Position numbers and translations under genes: made by a program. A model generated the notes under the pieces. That model saw only the letters and a program-made list of their open reading frames with translations, made no database searches and was not told where the DNA came from. This document shows, in pieces, positions 26,401 to 34,951 of a stretch of DNA of 64,000 bases. Origin of the DNA: Chloroflexota bacterium (GTDB lineage Bacteria > Chloroflexota > Anaerolineae > Aggregatilineales > Phototrophicaceae); contig JAPOYS010000115.1 in assembly GCA_026706455.1 (NCBI GenBank), positions 52,240 to 116,239 of the forward strand, in the 5' to 3' direction. Numbering within the stretch: position 1 is the stretch's first letter; each line of letters starts with the position of its first letter.

Positions 26401-27393
26401 ACAGTGGCGGCGGCTGTTGATATCCTCGGCAGCGCCCGCTATCGACCAGCCCTGGGCGCTTTGGGTCAGCTAGTAGAGGACGCGCGCCTGGCGGAGAATC
26501 ACGGACTGAGCATCGGCCAGCTGGCGCGTCAAGCGCGCCGGGCAATCGAATCGGACCCGCCGCCCGGCGATTCCGTTCGTACTGCGCCCGCCGCTGCGTC
26601 TGAATCGGCGGGCGACGGCGTGTCGAACGCATTCAGCGACGAAGAAAAGATAAGCCGCACCTTGCGAGTATTGCGCGATGACGATTGGGGCCGCACGCAG
26701 AAAGCGGCCAAATTCCTGCGCAAATTCGCGCGGCACCTGCGCGGCGCCGAGAGCCCGCAAGTCTTGGAATTGCTCTGCGACGCGCTGCAAGACGAAAACT
26801 GGAGCGTGCGCTGGGCGGCTGCCGAAGCGCTGGCTGTGCTGAGGAATGGAGCCGCGATTCCCGCCCTGGCCGCCTGCCTGAACGACAGGAGCTGGATTGT
26901 ACAAGTGGCTGTCCTCCGCGCTTTGGATGAGCTTGGCGCCAAGGGGCTGGCGAGCAAGACGTCGCCCTTGCTTCAGAGCGCTCGCCAAGCCGTCCGTGAG
27001 GCCGCCGCGGAAGCCTTGGGCGAAATGGGCGACCGGCGCGCGATCCCGGCGCTCGCCGCATCGCTAAAGGTTGACGCGGATGAATTTGTTCGCTTGGCCG
27101 CCCTCAAAGCGATATGCCAGATAGAGCCTGGCAGCGCGCGCCCGCACCTGGAGCTTGCGCTCAGCGACAGCAGCGTTCACTTGCGTTGGTTTGCGCTGCA
27201 GCAACTGTCGCCTGAGATGAACGAGTCGGACTTGCCGATCTTGAAGCAACTGCTTGACGACTATGAAAAGCCCGCCTGGGAGAAGGAATCGCTGCATGAG
27301 CTCGCCGTCGCGACGCTGCGGCGCATTGACAGCCCTGAATGCCGGGCTTTGCTCGCTGCGGCAGCGCTGGCGGGAAGTCGGATTGACGCATGA
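23449..27393 (+). CDS. TIR - P-loop - HEAT-repeat protein (candidate immune receptor)
   Basis: A 1,314-residue protein. Residues 1-140 are a TIR domain: IFVSYHNIDIAYAFQLSNLLIRF at the start and YCRNEFEYF, whose Glu matches the catalytic Glu of NAD-cleaving TIRs. Residues 215-222 are a Walker A (GEAGSGKT); the Walker B region near 283 (YFVLDNFSDF) is degenerate compared with NACHT. From about 640 to the end run HEAT/PBS-lyase-like repeats (e.g. DENWSVRWAAAEALAVLRNGAAIPAL). The layout effector - NTPase - superhelical sensor is that of STAND receptors in anti-phage defence. The only start near the TIR fold is TTG at 23449 with a weak ribosome binding site. Its stop overlaps the next ATG by 4 bp. 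Confidence 0.85.
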   Translation: MIFVSYHNIDIAYAFQLSNLLIRFYRKVWLDRLEIDLNEDWKAKTREARARATHVIVVVTDEYLNTPYCRNEFEYFRNRGLALTAVIPRDFSTEMIASFTFSDWIDFRRRFDDPNDVSVENLLSQLPQSDAVEKTGERLDYLRGLVQDFELALAKMPTSWASLRNSAEAGADATRPRMVQPSMQWQFTAHKVGNSLPADNLLSWARDEPQFLIRGEAGSGKTYFARLLALQQAHAAMRDDGEALPIWLDLALWDHDQRDFDGFIESQWPLLTHWRHWLDQQPTYFVLDNFSDFASTRPAQVPELNQWIDASPEHRFAVVSGAAEGLESKLPAIEINRTTPALALNFASAYLTLDQQTSFRQILQQKSALIENGRIDNLSIGVELLSADRALAFNEWHKNPLPALIALRSKLLPAEDGGLDEKQILTDLQMLAWSITLQDNRRFLRRDSALTQSLDPRVIDRALDLGLLEERGALLRFQSELIQLFLAAEALKKDGLGKYLTRPSFAAGRGRIPGKWDQLALVLVSGLAEETRSRVIEQIAEIDPFLAAMCLQRHPEHYGELKEPVITELTQLCAQNPVAQSAFRSSVGGLPQAEQTAELLIQQLGRFGNAQQLWLWHEIRALPLELPLDFIQVIEDLDRDSREPVTEGLAPNSLSSSLAYLAKLSTHEDRRMRQNAIWMLGEIKYLPTAILLLDQLENGEADDQGEVVLALMKFAYSDLLARVLRWSLANPGQRQAVIGALAKRKRGVTSRLLSLAHERRLTLNPEFYDVVVNTEETDIAIGLAQIAAEAVNLPAAVETAIHTSSKADSLRARIARCIKHLPNREAFQQLLPAISDVLRDPPEPTIFAGSKIEALVYGQPLFDDVSAQAESAGSSALPAELKQQLRDRDPRQRQLALKQVTEYAAIDALPPLLEAARDENSVVRIAAYESLARFESEVSARQAVSVALSDADLAVVAAATDLLKAMPGAACDALIELLDSENPATVAAAVDILGSARYRPALGALGQLVEDARLAENHGLSIGQLARQARRAIESDPPPGDSVRTAPAAASESAGDGVSNAFSDEEKISRTLRVLRDDDWGRTQKAAKFLRKFARHLRGAESPQVLELLCDALQDENWSVRWAAAEALAVLRNGAAIPALAACLNDRSWIVQVAVLRALDELGAKGLASKTSPLLQSARQAVREAAAEALGEMGDRRAIPALAASLKVDADEFVRLAALKAICQIEPGSARPHLELALSDSSVHLRWFALQQLSPEMNESDLPILKQLLDDYEKPAWEKESLHELAVATLRRIDSPECRALLAAAALAGSRIDA

Positions 27394-29111
27394 AGATCTT
27401 CGTCAGCTACGCGCGGGTCGATAAACCCTACTGCGTCCGCATTATTGAGACCCTGCACGCGCACGATGTTTGGTATGACCAGCGTCTCTATGCCGGGCAA
27501 GACTGGTGGAAAGAGATTCTGCGCCGCCTGGATTGGTGCGATGTCTTCCTGTATCTGCTCTCGCCGGAAGCCGTCGCCTCGCTCTACTGTCGGCGTGAAC
27601 TGGAGATTGCGCTGCGACTGAAACGCGATGTCATACCAGTGCTGATCAACCGCGAGACAGTTCTGCCCGAGAATATGAAAGACTGGCAATACATCGATCT
27701 TTGCGACAGCTTGACCGTGGAAAACGTCTCGCATCTGCTGAACGCAATCCTGCTGGTGGAACGGCAGCGCTCCAACAAACCGCCCGCTCTGGGCGCCGCC
27801 GCTGACCCGGCCGAAAGCAATCCGGTCGCCAGCGCCAATCCCATCGAGTTGATAAGCAGCGCCGTACGCGCCCTGGAAAATGGCGCTTATGACAATGCTA
27901 TCCTGCTGCTGAATCAAGCGAAAGCCAGCGGCTATCAGTCGCGCTTCGTCAGCTTGGACAAGCTGCTTCGCATCGCCGAAGGCGCCGTTGCCGACCGCAG
28001 CGAAACCCGCGAAGTCCAGCGCGAATACCAGCACATCGTCGCGCTTTTCAAGTTCGATAGCACGCGCAGCATGGCTTGCGAAGCCCTGGCTGAATTCAGG
28101 AAAGAATTCGGCGATTACGATCCGCAGGGATTGCGCGGACTCTGCGAGAATGGCGAGACATTCCGACGCTCGCTGGGAAACGGTTCGGTCAGCGCGTCAG
28201 ACGCGCCAGGCGCCAGTCGAGGCGCCGCGAAATCGAACGTTAGAGCCGCGAGTCAAAAGCTAGGCGCGCCAGCTCTGATTCAAGGTCGAAGCCAATCGGC
28301 CGCCAGACGGGAAACGCAGCAGGCATTTTCCAGCGAAGTCACGGCTGAAGCGACCGCGGAAGGCGAGCCGAGCGAGGCCGCGCTCAGCACGAAAGATGTC
28401 CTGCCTATGCTACAATGGTGTGACGTTCCCCACGGAATTGTCACGATTTCGAGTATCGTTGGCGCGGATGAGGACTTTGGTGAAGTTTGCGAGCAGGTAG
28501 ACAACTTCGTGATGAGCAAGTATCCGGTGACCAATGGGCAGTTCGCTATCTTCGCGAAGGCGGCCGATGGCTATCGGAATCCGCGCTGGTGGACTTTCTC
28601 GGATCATGCCCGGCGCTGGTTCAAGCTGGGCAAGGGCGTCGCCGAGCCCCGCTTCAAAGGCGACGATTTGCCGCGGGAAAACGTAAACTGGTACGAAGCG
28701 ATGGCTTTCGCAAATTGGCTGGGCAACCTGCTGCAGATGAAGATCGCCTTGCCGACGCTCGCGCAATGGCAGCGCGCCGCCAAAGGCGACGATGATCGCT
28801 ACTTTCCCTGGGGCGATGAATATGATGAAGAGCATTGCAACACGCTCGAAACGGGACTGAAGACAACGACGCGCGTCGATCGATATCACAAGGGCGTCGC
28901 CCCTTACGGAATGTATGATATGGCGGGCAATGTTTGGGAATGGACGCTGAATACAGCCGCCGCCAGCGATGAGGGACGCGACCTCCGCCGCGCCGTTGTA
29001 GGCGGCAGCTTCGTCAGCCCCTGCGACCGCGCGCAAACATCATTCCGCTACTATCTCGATCCGCGCGTGCGCTATTCGTCAATCGGCATCCGGCTTGTCG
29101 GCTTGACTTAG
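27390..29111 (+). CDS. TIR domain fused to an FGE-sulfatase-like domain
   Basis: A 573-residue protein. Residues 1-125 are a second TIR domain (MKIFVSYARVDKPYCVRIIETLHAHDVWYD; catalytic-type Glu in SLYCRRELEIAL). A linker of about 200 residues with helices and a low-complexity Ala/Ser/Arg stretch follows. From about residue 345 lies a formylglycine-generating-enzyme-like (C-type-lectin) domain: YPVTNGQFAIF, NVNWYEAMAFANWL, LPTLAQWQRAA, YFPWGDEY, YDMAGNVWEWT, GGSFVSP, IGIRLV. The paired active-site cysteines of true FGE near the C-terminus are not present in the usual pattern, so it is more likely a binding domain. ATGA overlap with the TIR-HEAT gene indicates coupled translation. Confidence 0.87.
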   Translation: MKIFVSYARVDKPYCVRIIETLHAHDVWYDQRLYAGQDWWKEILRRLDWCDVFLYLLSPEAVASLYCRRELEIALRLKRDVIPVLINRETVLPENMKDWQYIDLCDSLTVENVSHLLNAILLVERQRSNKPPALGAAADPAESNPVASANPIELISSAVRALENGAYDNAILLLNQAKASGYQSRFVSLDKLLRIAEGAVADRSETREVQREYQHIVALFKFDSTRSMACEALAEFRKEFGDYDPQGLRGLCENGETFRRSLGNGSVSASDAPGASRGAAKSNVRAASQKLGAPALIQGRSQSAARRETQQAFSSEVTAEATAEGEPSEAALSTKDVLPMLQWCDVPHGIVTISSIVGADEDFGEVCEQVDNFVMSKYPVTNGQFAIFAKAADGYRNPRWWTFSDHARRWFKLGKGVAEPRFKGDDLPRENVNWYEAMAFANWLGNLLQMKIALPTLAQWQRAAKGDDDRYFPWGDEYDEEHCNTLETGLKTTTRVDRYHKGVAPYGMYDMAGNVWEWTLNTAAASDEGRDLRRAVVGGSFVSPCDRAQTSFRYYLDPRVRYSSIGIRLVGLT

Positions 29112-29168
29112 ACGCAAATGATATTCAGAGCGCAACAGCAGTTCGAACCTGGTGAAGGGATTGACCTG

Positions 29169-29684
29169 ATGAATTCAAACGAAGGCGAGCGGCTGGAGCG
29201 ACTGCAGCGGCGACCCGACATCAACATCGACATTGATCACTTGTCGGTGACCGGACATGTCGTGTTTGCCGGTCGGGACGGTCAGGTCAAAGTGCAAACG
29301 GGCGGCGACGTCGCGCAGCACACGAACCAGACGGTCACAGTTGGCGGCGTAGAAACGACGCCGCAGGAACTCGACATGATGCTGCAGTGCATTCGCGGAG
29401 TGGAGAGCGCCATCCAAAAGGAGAACCTGGCTAGCGAAAACCGCGAGGCGGCCATGCATGACCTGCAAACGGTGGAGGCGCAACTAACTACCAGTCGCAA
29501 GCCCAATCCGCGCATTCTCATGCGAGCCGCGAAGTCCTTGCTCCGTTTTTCGCCCGCCTTGACCGCCGCCGCCTTGACGCTCTTTGACCAGCCGCTGGTT
29601 GGCGCCATTCTCGCAAGCGTCGGCGAAGTCGCCATCAATTTTCAGGAGGCGATCGCCGGCCAACGAGCGGCCAAGAAAATCTAG
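29169..29684 (+). CDS. Small adaptor-like protein with GHVxFAGxD motif
   Basis: A 171-residue protein with no family I recognise. The start ATG at 29169 has GAAGGGA about 9 nt upstream; an ATG at 29118 is also open. Residues 17-45 (DINIDIDHLSVTGHVVFAGRDG) form an alternating beta segment nearly repeated in the NACHT protein downstream. Residues 60-110 are helical and charged, and the C-terminal 50 residues are a hydrophobic helical stretch (FSPALTAAALTLFDQPLVGAILASVGEVAINF) that could insert in a membrane or mediate oligomerisation. Lying between the TIR and NACHT genes, it may be an effector or adaptor; this is inference. Confidence 0.7.
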   Translation: MNSNEGERLERLQRRPDINIDIDHLSVTGHVVFAGRDGQVKVQTGGDVAQHTNQTVTVGGVETTPQELDMMLQCIRGVESAIQKENLASENREAAMHDLQTVEAQLTTSRKPNPRILMRAAKSLLRFSPALTAAALTLFDQPLVGAILASVGEVAINFQEAIAGQRAAKKI

Positions 29685-29795
29685 CGCTGGCCATATCGTG
29701 AAAGCCTTCCCGGCTTGGCGGCGGTCATCAATTGTCGCCGGGAAAACAGCAGGCGCCCAACCCAAAACGGCGTCGATTTCAGTCGGCATTGACCA

Positions 29796-32210
29796 ATGAA
29801 TACGAAGCGCCAAGCTCAACACAATTCGGCAAATGCGATCACGGCGCCCGCGCCTGCTTCACTCAGCCAATCGCTGATTGCGACGCCCGCGGCTTGGCGC
29901 GGCTTTGTACAGAAGAATTGGGCGGAGCTCAAGCGGCAAGCCGATCAGGCGGCTCTCGATTCGCCCTACCAGAAACTGGTCATGATGGTCTTCACGCCGG
30001 TCATGCCCAACCCGACGACCAAGCTCACGCTGCTGCGCCGACTTCTCAATAAGTTCCGCTACTGCGCGGCGCTGAACAAGCGTTTGACCGAAATCTACCG
30101 CGACCGAAATTATACGCGCAGCGCCGAAGATCTAGCCAGCAAGGACCTGCTGCCAGACAGACTGGACACCGACGAACTGATCGGTCTGGATTGGCTGATT
30201 GTAGCCACCGGCGGATTGGACGGTTCAGCCAATCAAGGCAAACAAGCGATATTATTCGCGCGCAATCTACTGGAGGCGATGCGCGAACAGCGCGACTATC
30301 CGTCAGCGGTGCGCGTCCAGGCGGGCAGCATTTCAGCCGGCGGTCATGTCATCTTCGCCGGGCAGGATGTCAATATTGTCGCCGAGCATTATCACGGCAA
30401 TAAATCGGCGCTGAAAGCCTACCTGGCCGCCGTGCGCTCGGAGTGGAATATCCCGACCACAACCATTCACCCCGCGTCGCAGCACTACTCGCCGACCATG
30501 CTTCATCAGCTCTATACGCCGGGCGACATCTGGACAGACCAGCGGCAATTCCACAACGTTGGCGACGAGGAACTGAACGCGCGCCGCTACCAGGCGATTG
30601 AACGAGACATGGGCTACGTGCGCGAGTCGGTTCTGGAGGTCGTCTCGGCGAATCCGCGCATCGTCATCACCGGCGCCGCTGGCACGGGCAAAAGCTCGCT
30701 GTGCCGTTTCATCGTGACCGCCCTCGCTTACGCCTGCGATCCGCGCGCCGAGCGGCAGGACAAGGTCAAGGGCTTGGACATGCTGGGCGCCTCCTGGATC
30801 CACGGTCCCATCCTGCCCATATACGTGAGCTTGCGCGACTTCGCCAATACAGCCGACCTCTTTCCGCAATCGCTGAACGCCGCCTCCGCCGCGCATCTGC
30901 TGAATTACGTGAAGAGCGCGACCGGCAATCTAGCGGACCATTTGGAGGCTTATCTGACCCAAGCCGATGCGCCAACGCACGGCAGCCTGCTCGTGCTCGA
31001 TGGGCTGGACGAGGTGTATGAGGATGAGGACCGCATCATCCTGCAGCGCATAATCGAAAACTGGGCTGACCGCTTCCCCAACTGCCGCATCCTGGTTACC
31101 AGCCGCACCTACGCCTATCGCTATGACTCGCGCTGGCGCCTCTCCGAGCGCTTCGCCTCGGCCGAGCTGGCGCCCTTCACCTGGGCGCAGGTCAAGACCT
31201 ATATCGAACGCTGGTACGCCAATGTCGCCGAGACGCGCCCCAGTGTGCTCGGAGGACACGTCGCCGCCGCCAGGCAGGGCGCCTTGATGGCGGCCGACCT
31301 CAACAAAGCCATTCGCGAGAACCGCGCGCTATGGCCCCTGGCGCGCCAACCGCTTATGCTAGCGCTCTTGACGATGATTCATGAAGACTATAAGCAACTG
31401 CCAGACAAGCGCGCCGAACTCTATGAGCATACCGTTGAGCTGCTGGATCGCTGGAATATCCCGTCGCCGGCCGACAAGCTGCACGAGAAGCTGGCCGGCA
31501 TCAATCTCGACCGCATGCGGGCGGCGCTGAAGCTGATCGCCTTTGAATTGCATTCGGAGCAGCAGTCGTATCAACGCTATCCCACCATCATCCAGCGAGC
31601 GCGCCTGCTTGACAAACTCATCGAGCAGCAGTCGATGGGCGGCGGGCTGGGCGCCGGCATCGAAGACGTGCTCGAATACCTGGCGACGCGCAATGGCATC
31701 CTGGTATCCGACGCGCCGAATTTGTACCGCTTCCCCCATTTGACGATCCAGGAATATCTGGCCGCCTGCGCCTTGATTGAATTCTACGATGAATGCGATA
31801 TGCCCTCGGATTTGCGGGCGGCGAGCGCGGAAGGCTGGACCTTTCCGGAGAATGTCGTCGCCCTGCTCTCTCACGATTACGCGCGCTGGCGCAATGTCGT
31901 GCTCTTCGCTGGCGCCATCATCGCCGCTGGCAAATGGCAAGACATGCGCTGGCAGCTGATCGAAGAATTGCTGCCGGCCAGTTTGAATGGTCCGCTATCG
32001 GAACAGGCGCTGCATTGCATCAGCGTGGCCGCCGAGATCTGGGGCGAGAGCTGGCTGAAGTCGCGCACGCGCAGCCAACTCGTCATTGAGACGCATTTGG
32101 CGCGCAGCCTGCGTCACATCCACGGCGACGAGCGGATCGACGCGCCCGAGCGCGCCAACAACTACGCCGTGCTTTCGCTGCTGGCGCGCAGCCAAAAGTC
32201 ACGCGCCTGA
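29796..32210 (+). CDS. NACHT-domain NTPase (STAND family)
   Basis: An 804-residue protein. Walker A is GAAGTGKSS at about residue 293; Walker B plus the NACHT acidic signature is LLVLDGLDEVYEDED near 398; RILVTSRTYAY is the sensor 1 Arg region. Residues about 168-195 carry SISAGGHVIFAGQDVNIV, closely matching the small upstream protein. The N-terminal 150 residues are helical (possibly a death-like or recruitment domain). After the NTPase comes the winged-helix/helical region (PLMLALLTMIHEDYKQLPDKRAELYEHTVELL, FPHLTIQEYLAACALI) and a short C-terminal helical part with no clear repeats. Bacterial NACHT proteins (Avs/bNACHT) detect phage. It is the last gene of the cluster. Confidence 0.88.
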   Translation: MNTKRQAQHNSANAITAPAPASLSQSLIATPAAWRGFVQKNWAELKRQADQAALDSPYQKLVMMVFTPVMPNPTTKLTLLRRLLNKFRYCAALNKRLTEIYRDRNYTRSAEDLASKDLLPDRLDTDELIGLDWLIVATGGLDGSANQGKQAILFARNLLEAMREQRDYPSAVRVQAGSISAGGHVIFAGQDVNIVAEHYHGNKSALKAYLAAVRSEWNIPTTTIHPASQHYSPTMLHQLYTPGDIWTDQRQFHNVGDEELNARRYQAIERDMGYVRESVLEVVSANPRIVITGAAGTGKSSLCRFIVTALAYACDPRAERQDKVKGLDMLGASWIHGPILPIYVSLRDFANTADLFPQSLNAASAAHLLNYVKSATGNLADHLEAYLTQADAPTHGSLLVLDGLDEVYEDEDRIILQRIIENWADRFPNCRILVTSRTYAYRYDSRWRLSERFASAELAPFTWAQVKTYIERWYANVAETRPSVLGGHVAAARQGALMAADLNKAIRENRALWPLARQPLMLALLTMIHEDYKQLPDKRAELYEHTVELLDRWNIPSPADKLHEKLAGINLDRMRAALKLIAFELHSEQQSYQRYPTIIQRARLLDKLIEQQSMGGGLGAGIEDVLEYLATRNGILVSDAPNLYRFPHLTIQEYLAACALIEFYDECDMPSDLRAASAEGWTFPENVVALLSHDYARWRNVVLFAGAIIAAGKWQDMRWQLIEELLPASLNGPLSEQALHCISVAAEIWGESWLKSRTRSQLVIETHLARSLRHIHGDERIDAPERANNYAVLSLLARSQKSRA

Positions 32211-32236
32211 TATTGATGTCGTCGAAAGGAGCTATC

Positions 32237-33424
32237 GTGGCAACCCTCCGAATCGCTACGCTGATCTTCATCGCCATCGCGTTCAGGCTGACGCAAGCGC
32301 AAGAGCCGGAAACGGAAGTCCTTATCTCACGCGCGGCCGGACCGAGCGCCGCCGCCTTCCAGCTGACGGCGGTCGCCGCTGGCTTCGATCGTCCGCTTTA
32401 TGTGACGCATGCCGGCGACGAAAGCAATCGTCTGTTCGTGCTTGAGCAGACGGGCAAGGTCTGGATCATTGACGATGACGAGCGCGCGCCAGTTCCCTTC
32501 ATCGATGTATCCGACTTGATTTCACCTTCGGCTGACCGGCCCTATAGCGAACAGGGATTGCTGGGTTTAGCCTTTCATCCAGAATACGAGAGCAATGGCT
32601 TATTCTTCCTCAGTTATACCGACCGTGGCGGCAGCAGCGTGATCGCCCGCTATGAGGTTTCCTCAGACGAGCCCGATGTCGCCGATGCCGAAAGCGGTGA
32701 AATCATCTTCCGGCTGGCGCAGCCCTACGCCAACCACAACGGGGGCCATATTGAATTTGGTCCCGATGGATATCTTTACTTCGCGCTGGGCGATGGCGGC
32801 GCCGCCAATGATCCGCTGGGGGCGGGGCAGAATCGGCAGTTGCTTTTGGGCTCGATCTTGAGAATTGATGTAGATGTCGAGTCCGGCTATGCCATACCGC
32901 CCGACAATCCCTTCCTAGGCGATCCCGCCGCTCTCGCTGAAATCTGGTCCTACGGATTGCGCAATGTCTGGCGCTTTAATTTCGACCGGCTGACAGGCGA
33001 CATGTATATGGCCGATGTCGGGCAGAACCAATGGGAAGAGGTTAATTTTCAGCCGGCGAACAGCGCGGGCGGCGAGAACTACGGCTGGAATGTTTGGGAG
33101 GGCAAGCACATTTTCGCTGGCGGCAACGCGCCCAACCACGTCCCGCCCATATTCGAGTACAGCCATGCGCTCGGCTGTTCGGTCACGGGCGGGGTCGTTT
33201 ACCGGGGCGCAGCCATCCCGGACTTGGAAGCTGTTTATCTCTTCGGCGATTACTGCAGCGGGCGGATTTGGGGGGCTTGGCGCGATGACGCGCTCAATTG
33301 GCGCGCGGACGAACTGTTGAATACAAACATGGCGATCAGCAGTTTCGGCGAGGATAAAGCGGGCGAGATTTACGTCATTGATTACAGCGGGACACTGTAT
33401 CGATTCGATCCGGCCGACGATTAA
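32237..33424 (+). CDS. Secreted PQQ-dependent sugar dehydrogenase-like protein
   Basis: A 395-residue six-bladed beta-propeller of the glucose/sorbosone dehydrogenase family, which oxidises aldoses with pyrroloquinoline quinone. Family motifs: NHNGGHIEFGPDGYLYFALGDGG (catalytic-type His), LRNVWRFNFDRLTGDMYMADVGQNQWEEV, GCSVTGGVVYRG and LFGDYCSGRIWG. The GTG at 32237 is chosen because AAAGGA lies 6 nt upstream and gives a compact signal peptide (VATLRIATLIFIAIAFRLTQAQ). The product is probably exported. Its TAA overlaps the stop codon of the convergent gene at 33421. Confidence 0.88.
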   Translation: MATLRIATLIFIAIAFRLTQAQEPETEVLISRAAGPSAAAFQLTAVAAGFDRPLYVTHAGDESNRLFVLEQTGKVWIIDDDERAPVPFIDVSDLISPSADRPYSEQGLLGLAFHPEYESNGLFFLSYTDRGGSSVIARYEVSSDEPDVADAESGEIIFRLAQPYANHNGGHIEFGPDGYLYFALGDGGAANDPLGAGQNRQLLLGSILRIDVDVESGYAIPPDNPFLGDPAALAEIWSYGLRNVWRFNFDRLTGDMYMADVGQNQWEEVNFQPANSAGGENYGWNVWEGKHIFAGGNAPNHVPPIFEYSHALGCSVTGGVVYRGAAIPDLEAVYLFGDYCSGRIWGAWRDDALNWRADELLNTNMAISSFGEDKAGEIYVIDYSGTLYRFDPADD

Positions 33425-34797
33425 GCCACCGCAGGCGTCTCATTCGTATTGGTGATGCCGGCTCGCGTGCGCTTGTATTGCGCTATTAGAGTTTTGATTT
33501 GCAATTCAATCGGGTGATAGCGCTTCATCACCTGCTTGCCTTCCGTCTGCAGCTGCAGAATCCTCGTTTCCGTTTTGCGCAAGTTGGACTCCAACTTGTA
33601 ATCGCGGTTCTTCCAGTCGATATAGGCGAGCGGCACGAGCAGAATGCAGAACGCGCCCAAGCCGTACATGATCGAAGCGTAATCCTGCTCCCCGGTATAC
33701 TGAAAGTAGAAGCCGACCGCGCCGCTGGCCAGCACCAGCATAACATGCAGGATCATCCGCCGCGCAAAAGCGCCGCGCGCCTGACGCCGTTCCAGCCTGC
33801 GCTGCAGCTTATCGCGCTGCCCACGCAGTTCTTGCAGCTCGCCACGAATGCTTTCGACGCGTTCGCGCAGCGGCTGTCCCTCTTCAATGAAACTGTCCAG
33901 CCGGTTCTTTATCAAGCGCGCGGATTCCCAGGTGTCCATCATCCGGCTGTAATGAACCTCCAAGGCTTTGATCTGTAATTCCAGCGGCTGATAACTCTGC
34001 CGGTATTGAAGCCCTTCCTGCTTCAGTTCCACAATCCGCGCTTCAAGCCGTCGCTGATTTCGGGCGCTGCGAGTGCGCGGGCTCTTCCAATTGCCAATGA
34101 CGATGGGTATCAACACAGCGCAGGCGACCGCCAAACCAATGGCGACCAGGCTGAAGTCTCGATTAGAATTCCAGTAGTAGTAGCCGACGGTCCCGCTCGC
34201 GGCAGTCAAGATCACCAGCAGCCCGATGCGCCGCAAGACAAATGAGCGTTTCTGGCGGCTCTCGATGCGCGCCTGCGCCTTCTCATGCTTCGCCGCCAGC
34301 GCTTCCAGCTCGCTGCGAAACCTGTTCAGTTGCTCGCGCGCCGGCTGCCCTTTCAGGCGCAGCGCATCAAGCCGCCGCTTGAATTGCTGAATATGGAGCC
34401 ACTCGTCATGCTGCTCTTGACTCCCGACGAACCACTCGCCAGTCTCTTCATCGCCGAAAATGAAGCGCCCGAAATCAAAACTGTAAGGCAAGGGCTTGCC
34501 CGTACTTAGGCTGCGTTCCAAATCGCTGACCTCATCTACCAATTGCTCATGCAGCAGCAGCAGCAGATGAAAGGGCGCGGCGCGGCGTCGGGCCTCTTCG
34601 GCGCCAAGCCCGTGATCTTCGGCGCCCAGGCTATCCCGATGAAGGGTAAGCTCGGTACGCGCGCGGCCTAATTCTTGGCGGACGCGCCGGATTCCGGCCG
34701 CGCGATCGCGCGTGCTGAGATGTGGCTGAAACAAGCGCGTAACGCCGATCGCGTGCATATCGTCCAGATAATCTTGCAGGCTTGGCTTTTCCATCAT
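33421..34797 (-). CDS. Duplicated coiled-coil / two-helix membrane protein
   Basis: A 458-residue protein starting at ATG 34797 or 34794. It has an N-terminal soluble part with FGRFIFGDEETGEWFVGSQEQHDEWL, then two copies of one unit: a charged coiled coil (e.g. RRLDALRLKGQPAREQLNRF; RGELQELRGQRDKLQRRLER) followed by a hairpin of two membrane helices and a W-K motif (IVIGNWKS; LAYIDWKN). Between and after them YQPLELQIKALEVHY and YHPIELQIKTLIAQY are clearly related. No function is known to me; the layout suggests a scaffolding or stress-related membrane protein. Confidence 0.7.
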   Translation of the reverse strand: MMEKPSLQDYLDDMHAIGVTRLFQPHLSTRDRAAGIRRVRQELGRARTELTLHRDSLGAEDHGLGAEEARRRAAPFHLLLLLHEQLVDEVSDLERSLSTGKPLPYSFDFGRFIFGDEETGEWFVGSQEQHDEWLHIQQFKRRLDALRLKGQPAREQLNRFRSELEALAAKHEKAQARIESRQKRSFVLRRIGLLVILTAASGTVGYYYWNSNRDFSLVAIGLAVACAVLIPIVIGNWKSPRTRSARNQRRLEARIVELKQEGLQYRQSYQPLELQIKALEVHYSRMMDTWESARLIKNRLDSFIEEGQPLRERVESIRGELQELRGQRDKLQRRLERRQARGAFARRMILHVMLVLASGAVGFYFQYTGEQDYASIMYGLGAFCILLVPLAYIDWKNRDYKLESNLRKTETRILQLQTEGKQVMKRYHPIELQIKTLIAQYKRTRAGITNTNETPAVA

Positions 34798-34871
34798 CGG
34801 GCAATCTCGCCGACGTGTATTGCGGACAAACACAAATACAAGGGACTAGCAGTAGCTGCTGAGTCTTGGTC

Positions 34872-34877
34872 ATTATA
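34872..34877 (-). promoter_or_regulatory. Candidate -10 box for the coiled-coil membrane protein
   Basis: On the minus strand TATAAT lies 75 bp upstream of the ATG at 34797. No good -35 hexamer is found at 16-18 bp, so this call is weak. Confidence 0.35.
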
Positions 34878-34951
34878 GCATAGGCATAGGTTGACAACTG
34901 AAAATCAGATGCCGCTGAACTTCTCTGGCGCAGCGAGCAAGGAGGTTTGGC

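Noticed and set aside
28400..29111. Possible diversity-generating retroelement target (FGE/C-lectin end with GGSF and R-Y-Y residues)
   Set aside because: No reverse transcriptase, template repeat or adenine-biased near-duplicate is present in the window.
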